Source: Osedax frankpressi (lineage: Eukaryota; Annelida; Polychaeta; Sabellida; Siboglinidae). Taken from it: a stretch of DNA of 64,000 nt. Below, one piece after another: positions 1 to 13,010 of the stretch (its first letter is position 1; each line of letters opens with the position of its first letter). The translations under genes were made by a program, and so were the position numbers. Below the pieces are notes generated by a model. It saw nothing but the letters and a program-made list of their open reading frames with translations. It made no database searches and had not been told where the DNA came from. The DNA is taken from positions 27,895,062-27,959,061 of the forward strand of contig OZ038313.1 of NCBI GenBank assembly GCA_964035775.1, written 5' to 3'.

Positions 1-36
1 AGTTACATCTAATATAAGTTACAACATTAATGTATT

Positions 37-66
37 AAAGTTACACCTAATATAAGTTATAACATT
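37..66 (+). repeat. Reference short monomer (30 bp)
   Basis: This is a clean example of the short unit, bounded by the next AAAG at 67. It has 14 A, 10 T, 2 G and 4 C. It ends in ACATT and runs directly into the next AAAGTT box, so the sequence across the joint reads ACATTAAAG. Because 30 is divisible by three, runs of short units stay in one frame and are open on both strands, but they carry no start codon. Common sequence variants of this unit begin AATGTTACACC or AAAATTACACC. Confidence 0.97.
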
Positions 67-142
67 AAAGTTACACCTAATATAAGTTATAACATTAATG
101 TATTAAAGTTACATCTAATATAAGTTATAACATTAATGTATT

Positions 143-180
143 AAAGTTACACCTAATATAAGTTATAACATTAATGTATT
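143..180 (+). repeat. Reference long monomer (38 bp)
   Basis: This is a clean long unit, followed at 181 by an identical long unit. It equals the short unit plus AATGTATT at 173-180. The extra segment creates two copies of ATTAA eight bases apart (170-174 and 178-182); slippage between them would convert long to short or back. It also creates the perfect palindrome ACATTAATGT (168-177), which short units lack. Long units outnumber short ones by about two to one: a 742-bp period in zone A can only be 14 long plus 7 short, and about 1 kb from 19,981 holds 29 monomers. Confidence 0.97.
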
Positions 181-1660
181 AAAGTTACACCTAATATAAG
201 TTATAACATTAATGTATTAAAGTTACACCTAATATAAGTTATAACATTAAAGTTACACCTAATATAAGTTATAAAACTAATGTATTAAAGTTACACCTAA
301 TATAAGTTATAACATTAATGTATTAAAGTTACACCTAATATAAGTTATAACATTAATGTAATAAAGTTACACCTAATATAAGTTATAACATTAATGTATT
401 AAAGTTACACTTAATATAAGTTATAACATTAATGTATTAAAGTTACACCTAATATAAGTTATAACATTAATGTATTAAAGTTACACCTAATATAAGTTAT
501 AATATTAAAGTTACACCTAATATAAGTTATAACACTAATGTATTAAAGTTACATCTAATATAAGTTACAACATTAATGTATTAAAGTTACACCTAATATA
601 AGTTATAACATTAAAGTTACACCTAATATAAGTTATAACATTAATGTATTAAAGTTACACCTAATATAAGTTATAACATTAAAGTTACACCTAATATAAG
701 TTATAACATTAATGTATTAAAGTTACATCTAATATAAGTTATAACATTAAAATTACACCTACTATAAGTTATTACATTAATGTATTAATGTTACACCTAA
801 TATAAGTTATAACATTAATGTTACACCTAATATAAGTTATAACATTAATATATTAAAGTTACACCTAATATAAGTTATAACATTAATGTATTAAAGTTAC
901 ACCTAATATAAGTTATAACATTAATGTTACCCCTAATATAAGTTATAACATTAATGTATTAAAGTTACACCTAATATAAGTTATAACATTAATGTATTAA
1001 AGTTACACCTAATATAAGTTATAACATTAAAGTTACACCTAATATAAGTTATAACATTAATGTATTAAAGTTACACCTAATATAAGTTATAACATTAATG
1101 TAATAAAGTTACACCTAATATAAGTTATAACATTAATGTATTAAAGTTACACTTAATATAAGTTATAACATTAATGTATTAAAGTTACACCTAATATAAG
1201 TTATAACATTAATGTATTAAAGTTACACCTAATATAAGTTATAATATTAAAGTTACACCTAATATAAGTTATAACACTAATGTATTAAAGTTACATCTAA
1301 TATAAGTTACAACATTAATGTATTAAAGTTACACCTAATATAAGTTATAACATTAAAGTTACACCTAATATAAGTTATAACATTAATGTATTAAAGTTAC
1401 ACCTAATATAAGTTATAACATTAAAGTTACACCTAATATAAGTTATAACATTAATGTATTAAAGTTACATCTAATATAAGTTATAACATTAAAATTACAC
1501 CTACTATAAGTTATTACATTAATGTATTAATGTTACACCTAATATAAGTTATAACATTAATGTTACACCTAATATAAGTTATAACATTAATGTATTAAAG
1601 TTACACCTAATATAAGTTGTAACATTAATGTATTAAAGTTACACCTAATATAAGTTATAA
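150..1660. repeat. Zone A tandem duplication, period 742/780 bp
   Basis: Private variants recur at a fixed distance: ACTTAATATAAG at 409 and 1151, AATATTAAAG at 501 and 1243, GTAATAAAG at 358 and 1100, and CTACTATAAG at 759 and 1501, all 742 bp apart. Upstream of about 350 the distance becomes 780 because the second copy lacks one long monomer. 742 bp can only be composed of 14 long and 7 short units. The copies are about 150-920 and 930-1660. Confidence 0.88.
162..177. other. Overlapping perfect palindromes in the long monomer
   Basis: In the reference long unit GTTATAAC (162-169) and ACATTAATGT (168-177) are each identical to their own reverse complement and share two bases. Just upstream, CTAATATAAG (153-162) is an 8-of-10 palindrome. 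The dyad centres lie about 7-8 bases apart. GTTATAAC recurs in most monomers of both kinds; ACATTAATGT occurs only where the 8-bp segment is present. Such dyads could form small cruciforms or bind dimeric AT-preferring proteins, but this is inference. Confidence 0.8.
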
Positions 1661-3220
1661 CATTAATGTATTAAAGTTACACCTAATATAAGTTATAACA
1701 TTAAAATTACATCTAATATAAGTTATAACATTAAAGTTACACCTAATATAAGTTATAACACTAATGTATTAAAGTTACACCTAATATAAGTTATAACATT
1801 AATGTATTAAAGTTACACCTAATATAAGTTATAACATTAATGTTACCCCTAATATAAGTTATAACATTAATGTATTAAAGTTACACCTAATATAAGTTAT
1901 AACATTAATGTATTAAAGTTACACCTAATATAAGTTATAACATTAAAGTTACACCTAATATAAGTTATAACATTAATGTATTAAAGTTACACCTAATATA
2001 AGTTATAACATTAATGTATTAAAGTTACACCTAATATAAGTTATAACATTAAAGTTACACCTAATATAAGTTATAACATTAATGTATTAAAGTTACACCT
2101 AATATAAGTTATAACATTAATGTATTAAAGTTACACCTAATATAAGTTATAACATTAATGTATTAAAGTTACACCTAATATAAGTTATAACATTAAAGTT
2201 ACACCTAATATAAGTTATAACATTAAAGTTACACTTAATATAAGTTATAACATTAATGTATTAAAGTTACACCTAATATAAGTTATAACATTAATGTTAC
2301 ACCTAATATAAGTTATAACATTAAAGTTACACCTAATATAAGTTATAACATTAAAGTTACACCTAATATAAGTTATAACATTAAAGTTACACCTAATATA
2401 AGTTATAACATTAATGTATTAAAGTTACACCTATTATAAGTTATAACATTAAAGTTACACCTAATATAAGTTATAACATTAAAGTTACACCTAATATAAG
2501 TTATAACATTAATGTATTAAAGTTACATCTAATATAAGTTATAACATTAATGTATTAAAGTTACACCTAATATAAGTTATAACATTAATGTAATAAAGTT
2601 ACACCTAATATAAGTTATAACATTAATGTATTAAAGTTACACCTAATATAAGTTATAACATTAATGTATTAAAGTTACACCTAATATAAGTTATAACATT
2701 AAAGTTACACCTAATATAAGTTATAACATTAATGTATTAAAGTTACATCTAATATAAGTTATAACATTAAAATTACACCTACTATAAGTTATTACATTAA
2801 TGTATTAATGTTACACCTAATATAAGTTATAACATTAATGTTACACCTAATATAAGTTATAACATTAATGTATTAAAGTTACACCTAATATAAGTTGTAA
2901 CATTAATGTATTAAAGTTACACCTAATATAAGTTATAACATTAATGTATTAAAGTTACACCTAATATAAGTTATAACATTAAAATTACATCTAATATAAG
3001 TTATAACATTAAAGTTACACCTAATATAAGTTATAACACTAATGTATTAAAGTTACACCTAATATAAGTTATAACATTAATGTATTAAAGTTACACCTAA
3101 TATAAGTTATAACATTAATGTTACCCCTAATATAAGTTATAACATTAATGTATTATAGTTACACCTAATATAAGTTATAACATTAATGTATTAAAGTTAC
3201 ACCTAATATAAGTTATAACA
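1380..3220. repeat. Zone A duplication, offset 1,278 bp
   Basis: The stretch around 1380-1940 recurs around 2658-3220. Shared rare variants are CTACTATAAG at 1501 and 2779, TTGTAAC at 1617 and 2895, and TGTTACCCCT at 1841 and 3119, each 1,278 bp apart. It overlaps the 742-bp pair on the left and the 1,514-bp pair on the right, so this zone carries several layered duplications. Confidence 0.85.
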
Positions 3221-5950
3221 TTAATGTATTAAAGTTACACCTAATATAAGTTATAACATTAATGTATTAAAGTTACACCTAATATAAGTTATAACATTAA
3301 AGTTACACCTAATATAAGTTATAACATTAATGTATTAAAGTTACACCTAATATAAGTTATAACATTAATGTATTAAAGTTACACCTAATATAAGTTATAA
3401 CATTAATGTATTAAAGTTACACCTAAGATAAGTTATAACATTAAAGTTACACCTAATATAAGTTATAACATTAAAGTTACACCTAATATAAGTTATAACA
3501 TTAAAGTTACACCTAATATAAGTTATAACATTAATGTATTAAAGTTACACCTAATATAAGTTATAACATTAATGTTACACCTAATATAAGTTATAACATT
3601 AAAGTTACACCTAATATAAGTTATAACATTAATGTATTAAAGTTACACCTAATATAAGTTACAACATTAATGTATTAATGTTACACCTAATATAAGTTAT
3701 AACATTAAAATTACACCTAATATAAGTTATAACATTAATGTATTAATGTTACACCTAATATAAGTTATAACATTAATGTATTAATGGTACACCTAATATA
3801 AGTTATAACATTAATGTATTAAAGTTACACCTAATATAAGTTATAAAATTAATGTATTAAAGTTACACCTAATATAAGTTATAACATTAATGTATTAATA
3901 TTACACCTAATATAAGTTATAACATTAATGTATTAAAGTTACACCTAATATAAGTTATAACATTAATGTATTAAAGTTACACCTAATATAAGTTATAACA
4001 TTAATGTAATAAAGTTACACCTAATATAAGTTATAACATTAATGTATTAAAGTTACACCTAATATAAGTTATAACATTAAAGTTACACCTAATATAAGTT
4101 ATAACATTAAAGTTACACCTAATATAAGTTATAACATTAATGTATTAAAGTTACACCTATTATAAGTTATAACATTAAAGTTACACCTAATATAAGTTAT
4201 AACATTAAAGTTACACCTAATATAAGTTATAACATTAATGTATTAAAGTTACATCTAATATAAGTTATAACATTAATGTATTAAAGTTACACCTAATATA
4301 AGTTATAACATTAATGTAATAAAGTTACACCTAATATAAGTTATAACATTAATGTATTAAAGTTACACCTAATATAAGTTATAACATTAAAGTTATACCT
4401 AATATAAGTTATAACATTAATGTATTAAAGTTACTCCTAATATAAGTTGTAACATTAATGTATTAAAGTTACACCTAATATAAGTTATAACATTAATGTA
4501 TTAAAGTTACACCTAATATAAGTTATAACATTAAAATTACATCTAATATAAGTTATAACATTAAAGTTACACCTAATATAAGTTATAACACTAATGTATT
4601 AAAGTTACACCTAATATAAGTTATAACATTAATGTATTAAAGTTACACCTAATATAAGTTATAACATTAATGTTACCCCTAATATAAGTTATAACATTAA
4701 TGTATTAAAGTTACACCTAATATAAGTTATAACATTAATGTATTAAAGTTACACCTAATATAAGTTATAACATTAAAGTTACACCTAATATAAGTTATAA
4801 CATTAATGTATTAAAGTTACACCTAATATAAGTTATAACATTAAAGTTACACCTAATATAAGTTATAACATTAATGTATTAAAGTTACACCTAATATAAG
4901 TTATAACATTAATGTATTAAAGTTACACCTAATATAAGTTATAACATTAATGTATTAAAGTTACACCTAATATAAGTTATAACATTAAAGTTACACCTAA
5001 TATAAGTTATAACATTAAAGTTACACCTAATATAAGTTATAACATTAATGTATTAAAGTTACACCTAATATAAGTTATAACATTAATGTTACACCTAATA
5101 TAAGTTATAACATTAAAGTTACACCTAATATAAGTTATAACATTAATGTATTAAAGTTACACCTAATATAAGTTACAACATTAATGTATTAATGTTACAC
5201 CTAATATAAGTTATAACATTAAAATTACACCTAATATAAGTTATAACATTAATGTATTAATGTTACACCTAATATAAGTTATAACATTAATGTATTAATG
5301 GTACACCTAATATAAGTTATAACATTAATGTATTAAAGTTACACCTAATATAAGTTATAAAATTAATGTATTAAAGTTACACCTAATATAAGTTATAACA
5401 TTAATGTATTAATGTTACACCTAATATAAGTTATAACATTAATGTATTAAAGTTACACCTAATATAAGTTATAACATTAATGTATTAAAGTTACACCTAA
5501 TATAAGTTATAACATTAATGTAATAAAGTTACACCTAATATAAGTTATAACATTAATGTATTAAAGTTACACCTAATATAAGTTATAACATTAAAGTTAC
5601 ACCTAATATAAGTTATAACATTAAAGTTACACCTAATATAAGTTATAACATTAATGTATTAAAGTTACACCTATTGTAAGTTATAACATTAAAGTTACAC
5701 CTAATATAAGTTATAACATTAAAGTTACACCTAATATAAGTTATAACATTAATGTATTAAAGTTACATCTAATATAAGTTATAACATTAATGTATTAAAG
5801 TTACACCTAATATAAGTTATAACATTAATGTAATAAAGTTACACCTAATATAAGTTATAACATTAATGTATTAAAGTTACACCTAATATAAGTTATAACA
5901 TTAAAGTTACACCTAATATAAGTTATAACATTAATGTATTAAAGTTACAC
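2870..5950. repeat. Zone A tandem duplication, period 1,514/1,552 bp
   Basis: Markers at a constant 1,514 bp are TTACAAC at 3659 and 5173, ATGGTAC at 3784 and 5298, ATAAAATTAATG near 3845 and 5359, CTATTATAAG at 4157 against CTATTGTAAG at 5671, ACATCT at 4251 and 5765, and TAATAAAG at 4317 and 5831. On the left side the offset is 1,552 (TTGTAAC 2895 and 4447; TGTTACCCCT 3119 and 4671), one long monomer more. The copies abut near 4,420, which is what a direct tandem duplication looks like. Confidence 0.88.
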
Positions 5951-7876
5951 CTAATATAAGTTATAACATTAAAGTTACACCTAATATAAGTTATAACATT
6001 AAAGTTACACCTAATATAAGTTATAACATTAATGTATTAATGTTACATCTAATATAAGTTATAACATTAAAATTACATCTAATATAAGTTATAACATTAA
6101 AGTTACACCTAATATAAGTTATAACATTAAAGTTACACCTAATATAAGTTATAACATTAATGTATTAATGTTACACCTAATATAAGTTATAACATTAAAA
6201 TTACATCTAATATAAGTTATAACATTAAAGTTACACCTAATATAAGTTATAACACTAATGTATTAAAGTTACACCTAATATAAGTTATAACATTAATGTA
6301 TTAAAGTTACACCTAATATAAGTTATAACATTAATGTTACACCTAATATAAGTTATAACATTAATGTATTAAAGTTACACCTAATATAAGTTGTAACATT
6401 AATGTATTAAAGTTACACCTAATATAAGTTATAACATTAATGTATTAAAGTTACACCTAATATAAGTTATAACATTAAAATTACATCTAATATAAGTTAT
6501 AACATTAAAGTTACACCTAATATAAGTTATAACACTAATGTATTAAAGTTACACCTAATATAAGTTATAACATTAATGTATTAAAGTTACACCTAATATA
6601 AGTTATAACATTAATGTTACACCTAATATAAGTTATAACATTAATGTATTAAAGTTACACCTAATATAAGTTATAACATTAATGTATTAAAGTTACACCT
6701 AATATAAGTTATAACATTAATGTATTAAAGTTACACCTAATATAAGTTATAACATTAATGTATTAAAGTTACACCTAATATAAGTTATAACATTAATGTA
6801 TTAAAGTTACACCTAATATAAGTTATAACATTAAAGTTACACCTAATATAAGTTATAACATTAATGTATTAAAGTTACACCTAATATAAGTTATAACATT
6901 AAAGTTACACCTAATATAAGTTATAACATTAATGTATTAAAGTTACACCTAATATAAGTTATAACATTAATGTATTAAAGTTACACCTAATATAAGTTAT
7001 AACATTAATGTATTAAAGTTACACCTAATATAAGTTATAACATTAATGTATTAAAGTTACACCTAATATAAGTTATAACATTAAAGTTACACCTAATATA
7101 AGTTATAACATTAAAGTTACACCTAATATAAGTTATAACATTAAAGTTACACCTAATATAAGTTATAACATTAATGTATTAAAGTTACACCTAATATAAG
7201 TTATAACATTAATGTTACACCTAATATAAGTTATAACATTAAAGTTACACCTAATATAAGTTACAACATTAATGTATTAATGTTACACCTAATATAAGTT
7301 ATAACATTAAAATTACACCTAATATAAGTTATAACATTAATGTATTAATGTTACACCTAATATAAGTTATAACATTAATGTTACACCTAATATAAGTTAT
7401 AATATTAATGTATTAAAGTTACACCTAATATAAGTTATAAAATTAATGTATTAAAGTTACACCTAATATAAGTTATAACATTAATGTATTAATGTTACAC
7501 CTAATATAAGTTATAACATTAATGTATTAAAGTTACACCTAATATAAGTTATAACATTAATGTATTAAAGTTACACCTAATATAAGTTATAACATTAATG
7601 TAATAAAGTTACACCTAATATAAGTTATAACATTAATGTATTAAAGTTACACCTAATATAAGTTATAACATTAAAGTTACACATAATATAAGTTATAACA
7701 TTAAAGTTACGCCTAATATAAGTTATAACATTAATGTATTAAAGTTACACCTATTATAAGTTATAACATTAAAGTTACACCTAATATAAGTTATAACATT
7801 AATGTATTAAAGTTACACCTAATATAAGTTATAACATTAATGTATTAAAGTTACACCTAATATAAGTTATAACATT

Positions 7877-10800
7877 AAAGTTACACCTAATATAAGTTAT
7901 AACATTAATGTATTAAAGTTACACCTAATATATGTTATAACATTAAAGTTACACCTAATATAAGTTATAACATTAAAGTTACACCTAATATAAGTTATAA
8001 CATTAATGTATTAATGTTACACCTAATATAAGTTATAACATTAAAATTACATCTAATATAAGTTATAACATTAAAGTTACACCTAATATAAGTTATAACA
8101 CTAATGTATTAAAGTTACACCTAATATAAGTTATAACATTAATGTATTAAAGTTACACCTAATATAAGTTATAACATTAAAATTACACCTAATATAATTT
8201 ATAACATTAAAGTTACACCTAATATAAGTTATAACATTAATGTATTAAAGTTATATCTAATATAAGTTATAACATTAATGTATTAAAGTTACACCTAATA
8301 TAAGTTATAACATTAAAATTACACCTAATATAATTTATAACATTAAAGTCACACCTAATATAAGTTATAACATTAAAGTTACACCTAATATAAGTTATAA
8401 CATTAAAATTACACCTAATATAATTTATAACATTAAAGTTACACCTAATATAAGTTATAACATTAATGTATTAAAGTTATATCTAATATAAGTTATAACA
8501 TTAATGTATTAAAGTTACACCTAATATAAGTTATAACATTAAAGTTACACCTAATATAAGTTATAACATTAATGTATTAAAGTTACACCTAATATAAGTT
8601 ATAACATTAAAATTACACCTAATATAATTTATAACATTAAAGTTACACCTAATATAAGTTATAACATTAATGTATTAAAGTTACACCTAATATAAGTTAT
8701 AACATTAATGTATTAAAGTTACACCTAATATAAGTTATAACATTAATGTATAGAAGTTACACCTAATATAAGTTATAACATTAAAATTACACCTAATATA
8801 AGTTATAACATTAAAGTTACACCTAATATAAGTTATAACATTAAAATTACACCTAATATAAGTTATAACATTAATGTATTAAAGTTACACCTAATATAAG
8901 TTATAACATTAATGTATTAAAGTTACACCTAATATAAGTTATAACATTAAAGTTACACCTAATATAAGTTATAACATTAAAGTTACACCTAATATAAGTT
9001 ATAACATTAAAGTTACACCTAATATAAGTTATAACATTAATGTATTAAAGTTACACCTAATATAAGTTATAACATTAATGTTACACCTAATATAAGTTAT
9101 AACATTAAAGTTACACCTAATATAAGTTATAACATTAATGTATTAAAGTTACACCTAATATAAGTTACAACATTAATGTATTAATGTTACACCTAATATA
9201 AGTTATAACATTAAAATTACACCTAATATAAGTTATAACATTAATGTATTAATGTTACACCTAATATAAGTTATAACATTAATGTATTAATGGTACACCT
9301 AATATAAGTTATAACATTAATGTATTAAAGTTACACCTAATATAAGTTATAAAATTAATGTATTAAAGTTACACCTAATATAAGTTATAACATTAAAGTT
9401 ACACCTAATATAAGTTATAACATTAATGTATTAAAGTTACACCTAATATATGTTATAACATTAAAGTTACACCTAATATAAGTTATAACATTAAAGTTAC
9501 ACCTAATATAAGTTATAACATTAATGTATTAATGTTACACCTAATATAAGTTATAACATTAAAATTACATCTAATATAAGTTATAACATTAAAGTTACAC
9601 CTAATATAAGTTATAACACTAATGTATTAAAGTTACACCTAATATAAGTTATAACATTAATGTATTAAAGTTACACCTAATATAAGTTATAACATTAATG
9701 TATTAAAGTTACACCTAATATAAGTTATAACATTAATGTATTAAAGTTACACCTAATATAAGTTATAACATTAAAATTACACCTAATATAATTTATAACA
9801 TTAAAGTTACACCTAATATAAGTTATAACATTAATGTATTAAAGTTATATCTAATATAAGTTATAACATTAATGTATTAAAGTTACACCTAATATAAGTT
9901 ATAACATTAAAATTACACCTAATATAATTTATAACATTAAAGTCACACCTAATATAAGTTATAACATTAAAGTTACACCTAATATAAGTTATAACATTAA
10001 AATTACACCTAATATAATTTATAACATTAAAGTTACACCTAATATAAGTTATAACATTAATGTATTAAAGTTATATCTAATATAAGTTATAACATTAATG
10101 TATTAAAGTTACACCTAATATAAGTTATAACATTAAAGTTACACCTAATATAAGTTATAACATTAATGTATTAAAGTTACACCTAATATAAGTTATAACA
10201 TTAAAATTACACCTAATATAATTTATAACATTAAAGTTACACCTAATATAAGTTATAACATTAATGTATTAAAGTTACACCTAATATAAGTTATAACATT
10301 AATGTATTAAAGTTACACCTAATATAAGTTATAACATTAATGTATAGAAGTTACACCTAATATAAGTTATAACATTAAAATTACACCTAATATAAGTTAT
10401 AACATTAAAGTTACACCTAATATAAGTTATAACATTAAAATTACACCTAATATAAGTTATAACATTAATGTATTAAAGTTACACCTAATATAAGTTATAA
10501 CATTAATGTATTAAAGTTACACCTAATATAAGTTATAACATTAAAGTTACACCTAATATAAGTTATAACATTAAAGTTACACCTAATATAAGTTATAACA
10601 TTAAAGTTACACCTAATATAAGTTATAACATTAATGTATTAAAGTTACACCTAATATAAGTTATAACATTAATGTTACACCTAATATAAGTTATAACATT
10701 AAAGTTACACCTAATATAAGTTATAACATTAATGTATTAAAGTTACACCTAATATAAGTTACAACATTAATGTATTAATGTTACACCTAATATAAGTTAT

Positions 10801-10990
10801 AACATTAAAATTACACCTAATATAAGTTATAACATTAATGTATTAATGTTACACCTAATATAAGTTATAACATTAATGTATTAATGGTACACCTAATATA
10901 AGTTATAACATTAATGTATTAAAGTTACACCTAATATAAGTTATAAAATTAATGTATTAAAGTTACACCTAATATAAGTTATAACATTAA
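7877..10990. repeat. Nested tandem duplication in zone B, 1,518/1,594 bp
   Basis: Two abutting copies lie at about 7877-9395 and 9395-10990. AATATATGTT variants begin near 7929 and 9447 (offset 1,518). AGTCAC (8347, 9941), TAGAAG (8751, 10345), TTACAAC (9165, 10759), ATGGTAC (9290, 10884) and AAAATTAATG (9351, 10945) are all offset 1,594. The 76-bp difference is two long monomers present only in the second copy. Copy 2 of the zone B repeat has this block once. Confidence 0.87.
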
Positions 10991-13010
10991 TGTATTAATG
11001 TTACACCTAATATAAGTTATAACATTAATGTATTAAAGTTACACCTAATATAAGTTATAACATTAATGTATTAAAGTTACACCTAATATAAGTTATAACA
11101 TTAATGTAATAAAGTTACACCTAATATAAGTTATAAAATTAATGTATTAAAGTTACACCTAATATAAGTTATAACATTAATGTATTAATGTTACACCTAA
11201 TATAAGTTATAACATTAATGTATTAAAGTTACACCTAATATAAGTTATAACATTAATGTATTAAAGTTACACCTAATATAAGTTATAACATTAATGTAAT
11301 AAAGTTACACCTAATATAAGTTATAACATTAATGTATTAAAGTTACACCTAATATAAGTTATAACATTAAAGTTACACCTAATATAAGTTATAACATTAA
11401 AGTTACACCTAATATAAGTTATAACATTAATGTATTAAAGTTACACCTATTGTAAGTTATAACATTAAAGTTACACCTAATATAAGTTATAACATTAAAG
11501 TTACACCTAATATAAGTTATAACATTAATGTATTAAAGTTACATCTAATATAAGTTATAACATTAATGTATTAAAGTTACACCTAATATAAGTTATAACA
11601 TTAATGTAATAAAGTTACACCTAATATAAGTTATAACATTAATGTATTAAAGTTACACCTAATATAAGTTATAACATTAAAGTTACACCTAATATAAGTT
11701 ATAACATTAAAGTTACACCTAATATAAGTTATAACATTAAAATTACACCTAATATAAGTTATAACATTAATGTATTAAAGTTACACCTAATATAAGTTAT
11801 AACATTAATGTATTAAAGTTACACCTAATATAAGTTATAACATTAAAGTTACACCTAATATAAGTTATAACATTAAAGTTACACCTAATATAAGTTATAA
11901 CATTAAAGTTACACCTAATATAAGTTATAACATTAATGTATTAAAGTTACACCTAATATAAGTTATAACATTAATGTTACACCTAATATAAGTTATAACA
12001 TTAAAGTTACACCTAATATAAGTTATAACATTAATGTATTAAAGTTACACCTAATATAAGTTACAACATTAATGTATTAATGTTACACCTAATATAAGTT
12101 ATAACATTAAAATTACACCTAATATAAGTTATAACATTAATGTATTAATGTTACACCTAATATAAGTTATAACATTAATGTATTAATGGTACACCTAATA
12201 TAAGTTATAACATTAATGTATTAAAGTTACACCTAATATAAGTTATAAAATTAATGTATTAAAGTTACACCTAATATAAGTTATAACATTAATGTATTAA
12301 TGTTACACCTAATATAAGTTATAACATTAATGTATTAAAGTTACACCTAATATAAGTTATAACATTAATGTATTAAAGTTACACCTAATATAAGTTATAA
12401 CATTAATGTAATAAAGTTACACCTAATATAAGTTATAAAATTAATGTATTAAAGTTACACCTAATATAAGTTATAACATTAATGTATTAATGTTACACCT
12501 AATATAAGTTATAACATTAATGTATTAAAGTTACACCTAATATAAGTTATAACATTAATGTATTAAAGTTACACCTAATATAAGTTATAACATTAATGTA
12601 ATAAAGTTACACCTAATATAAGTTATAACATTAATGTATTAAAGTTACACCTAATATAAGTTATAACATTAAAGTTACACCTAATATAAGTTATAACATT
12701 AAAGTTACACCTAATATAAGTTATAACATTAATGTATTAAAGTTACACCTATTGTAAGTTATAACATTAAAGTTACACCTAATATAAGTTATAACATTAA
12801 AGTTACACCTAATATAAGTTATAACATTAATGTATTAAAGTTACATCTAATATAAGTTATAACATTAATGTATTAAAGTTACACCTAATATAAGTTATAA
12901 CATTAATGTAATAAAGTTACACCTAATATAAGTTATAACATTAATGTATTAAAGTTACACCTAATATAAGTTATAACATTAAAGTTACACCTAATATAAG
13001 TTATAACATT
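10400..13010. repeat. Nested tandem duplication in zone B, 1,302 bp
   Basis: Copies at about 10400-11700 and 11700-13010 share TTACAAC (10759, 12061), ATGGTAC (10884, 12186), CTATTGTAAG (11447, 12749), ACATCT (11541, 12843) and TAATAAAG (11607, 12909), all 1,302 bp apart. Both copies contain the same inner 190-bp duplication, so the 190-bp event came first. The length fits 24 long plus 13 short monomers. Confidence 0.88.
10945..11324. repeat. 190-bp (five long monomers) tandem duplication
   Basis: A run of five long monomers, marked by ATAAAATT at its start (10943 and 11133) and TAATAAAG at its end (11107 and 11297), is present twice 190 bp apart. The same double block occurs again 1,302 bp downstream (AAAATT at 12247 and 12437). 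In the equivalent place near 5.36 kb and near 16.5 kb the block is single. 190 is exactly 5 x 38. Confidence 0.85.

Larger units (their letters stand above)
5671..12748. repeat. Zone B higher-order repeat, copy 1 (7,078 bp, expanded)
   Basis: Counted from the marker CTATTGTAAG at 5671 to the same marker at 12749. The markers TGTTACATCT (6041), TTGTAAC (6391), ACATAATATA (7681), TTACGCC (7707) and CTATTATAAG (7751) recur in copy 2 exactly 7,078 bp downstream (13119, 13469, 14759, 14785, 14829). Later markers recur at 5,560 bp instead (AGTCAC 9941 to 15501, TAGAAG 10345 to 15905), because this copy carries an internal 1,518-bp duplication. Its excess over copy 2 equals three nested duplications: 190, 1,518 and 1,302 bp. 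Confidence 0.87.
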
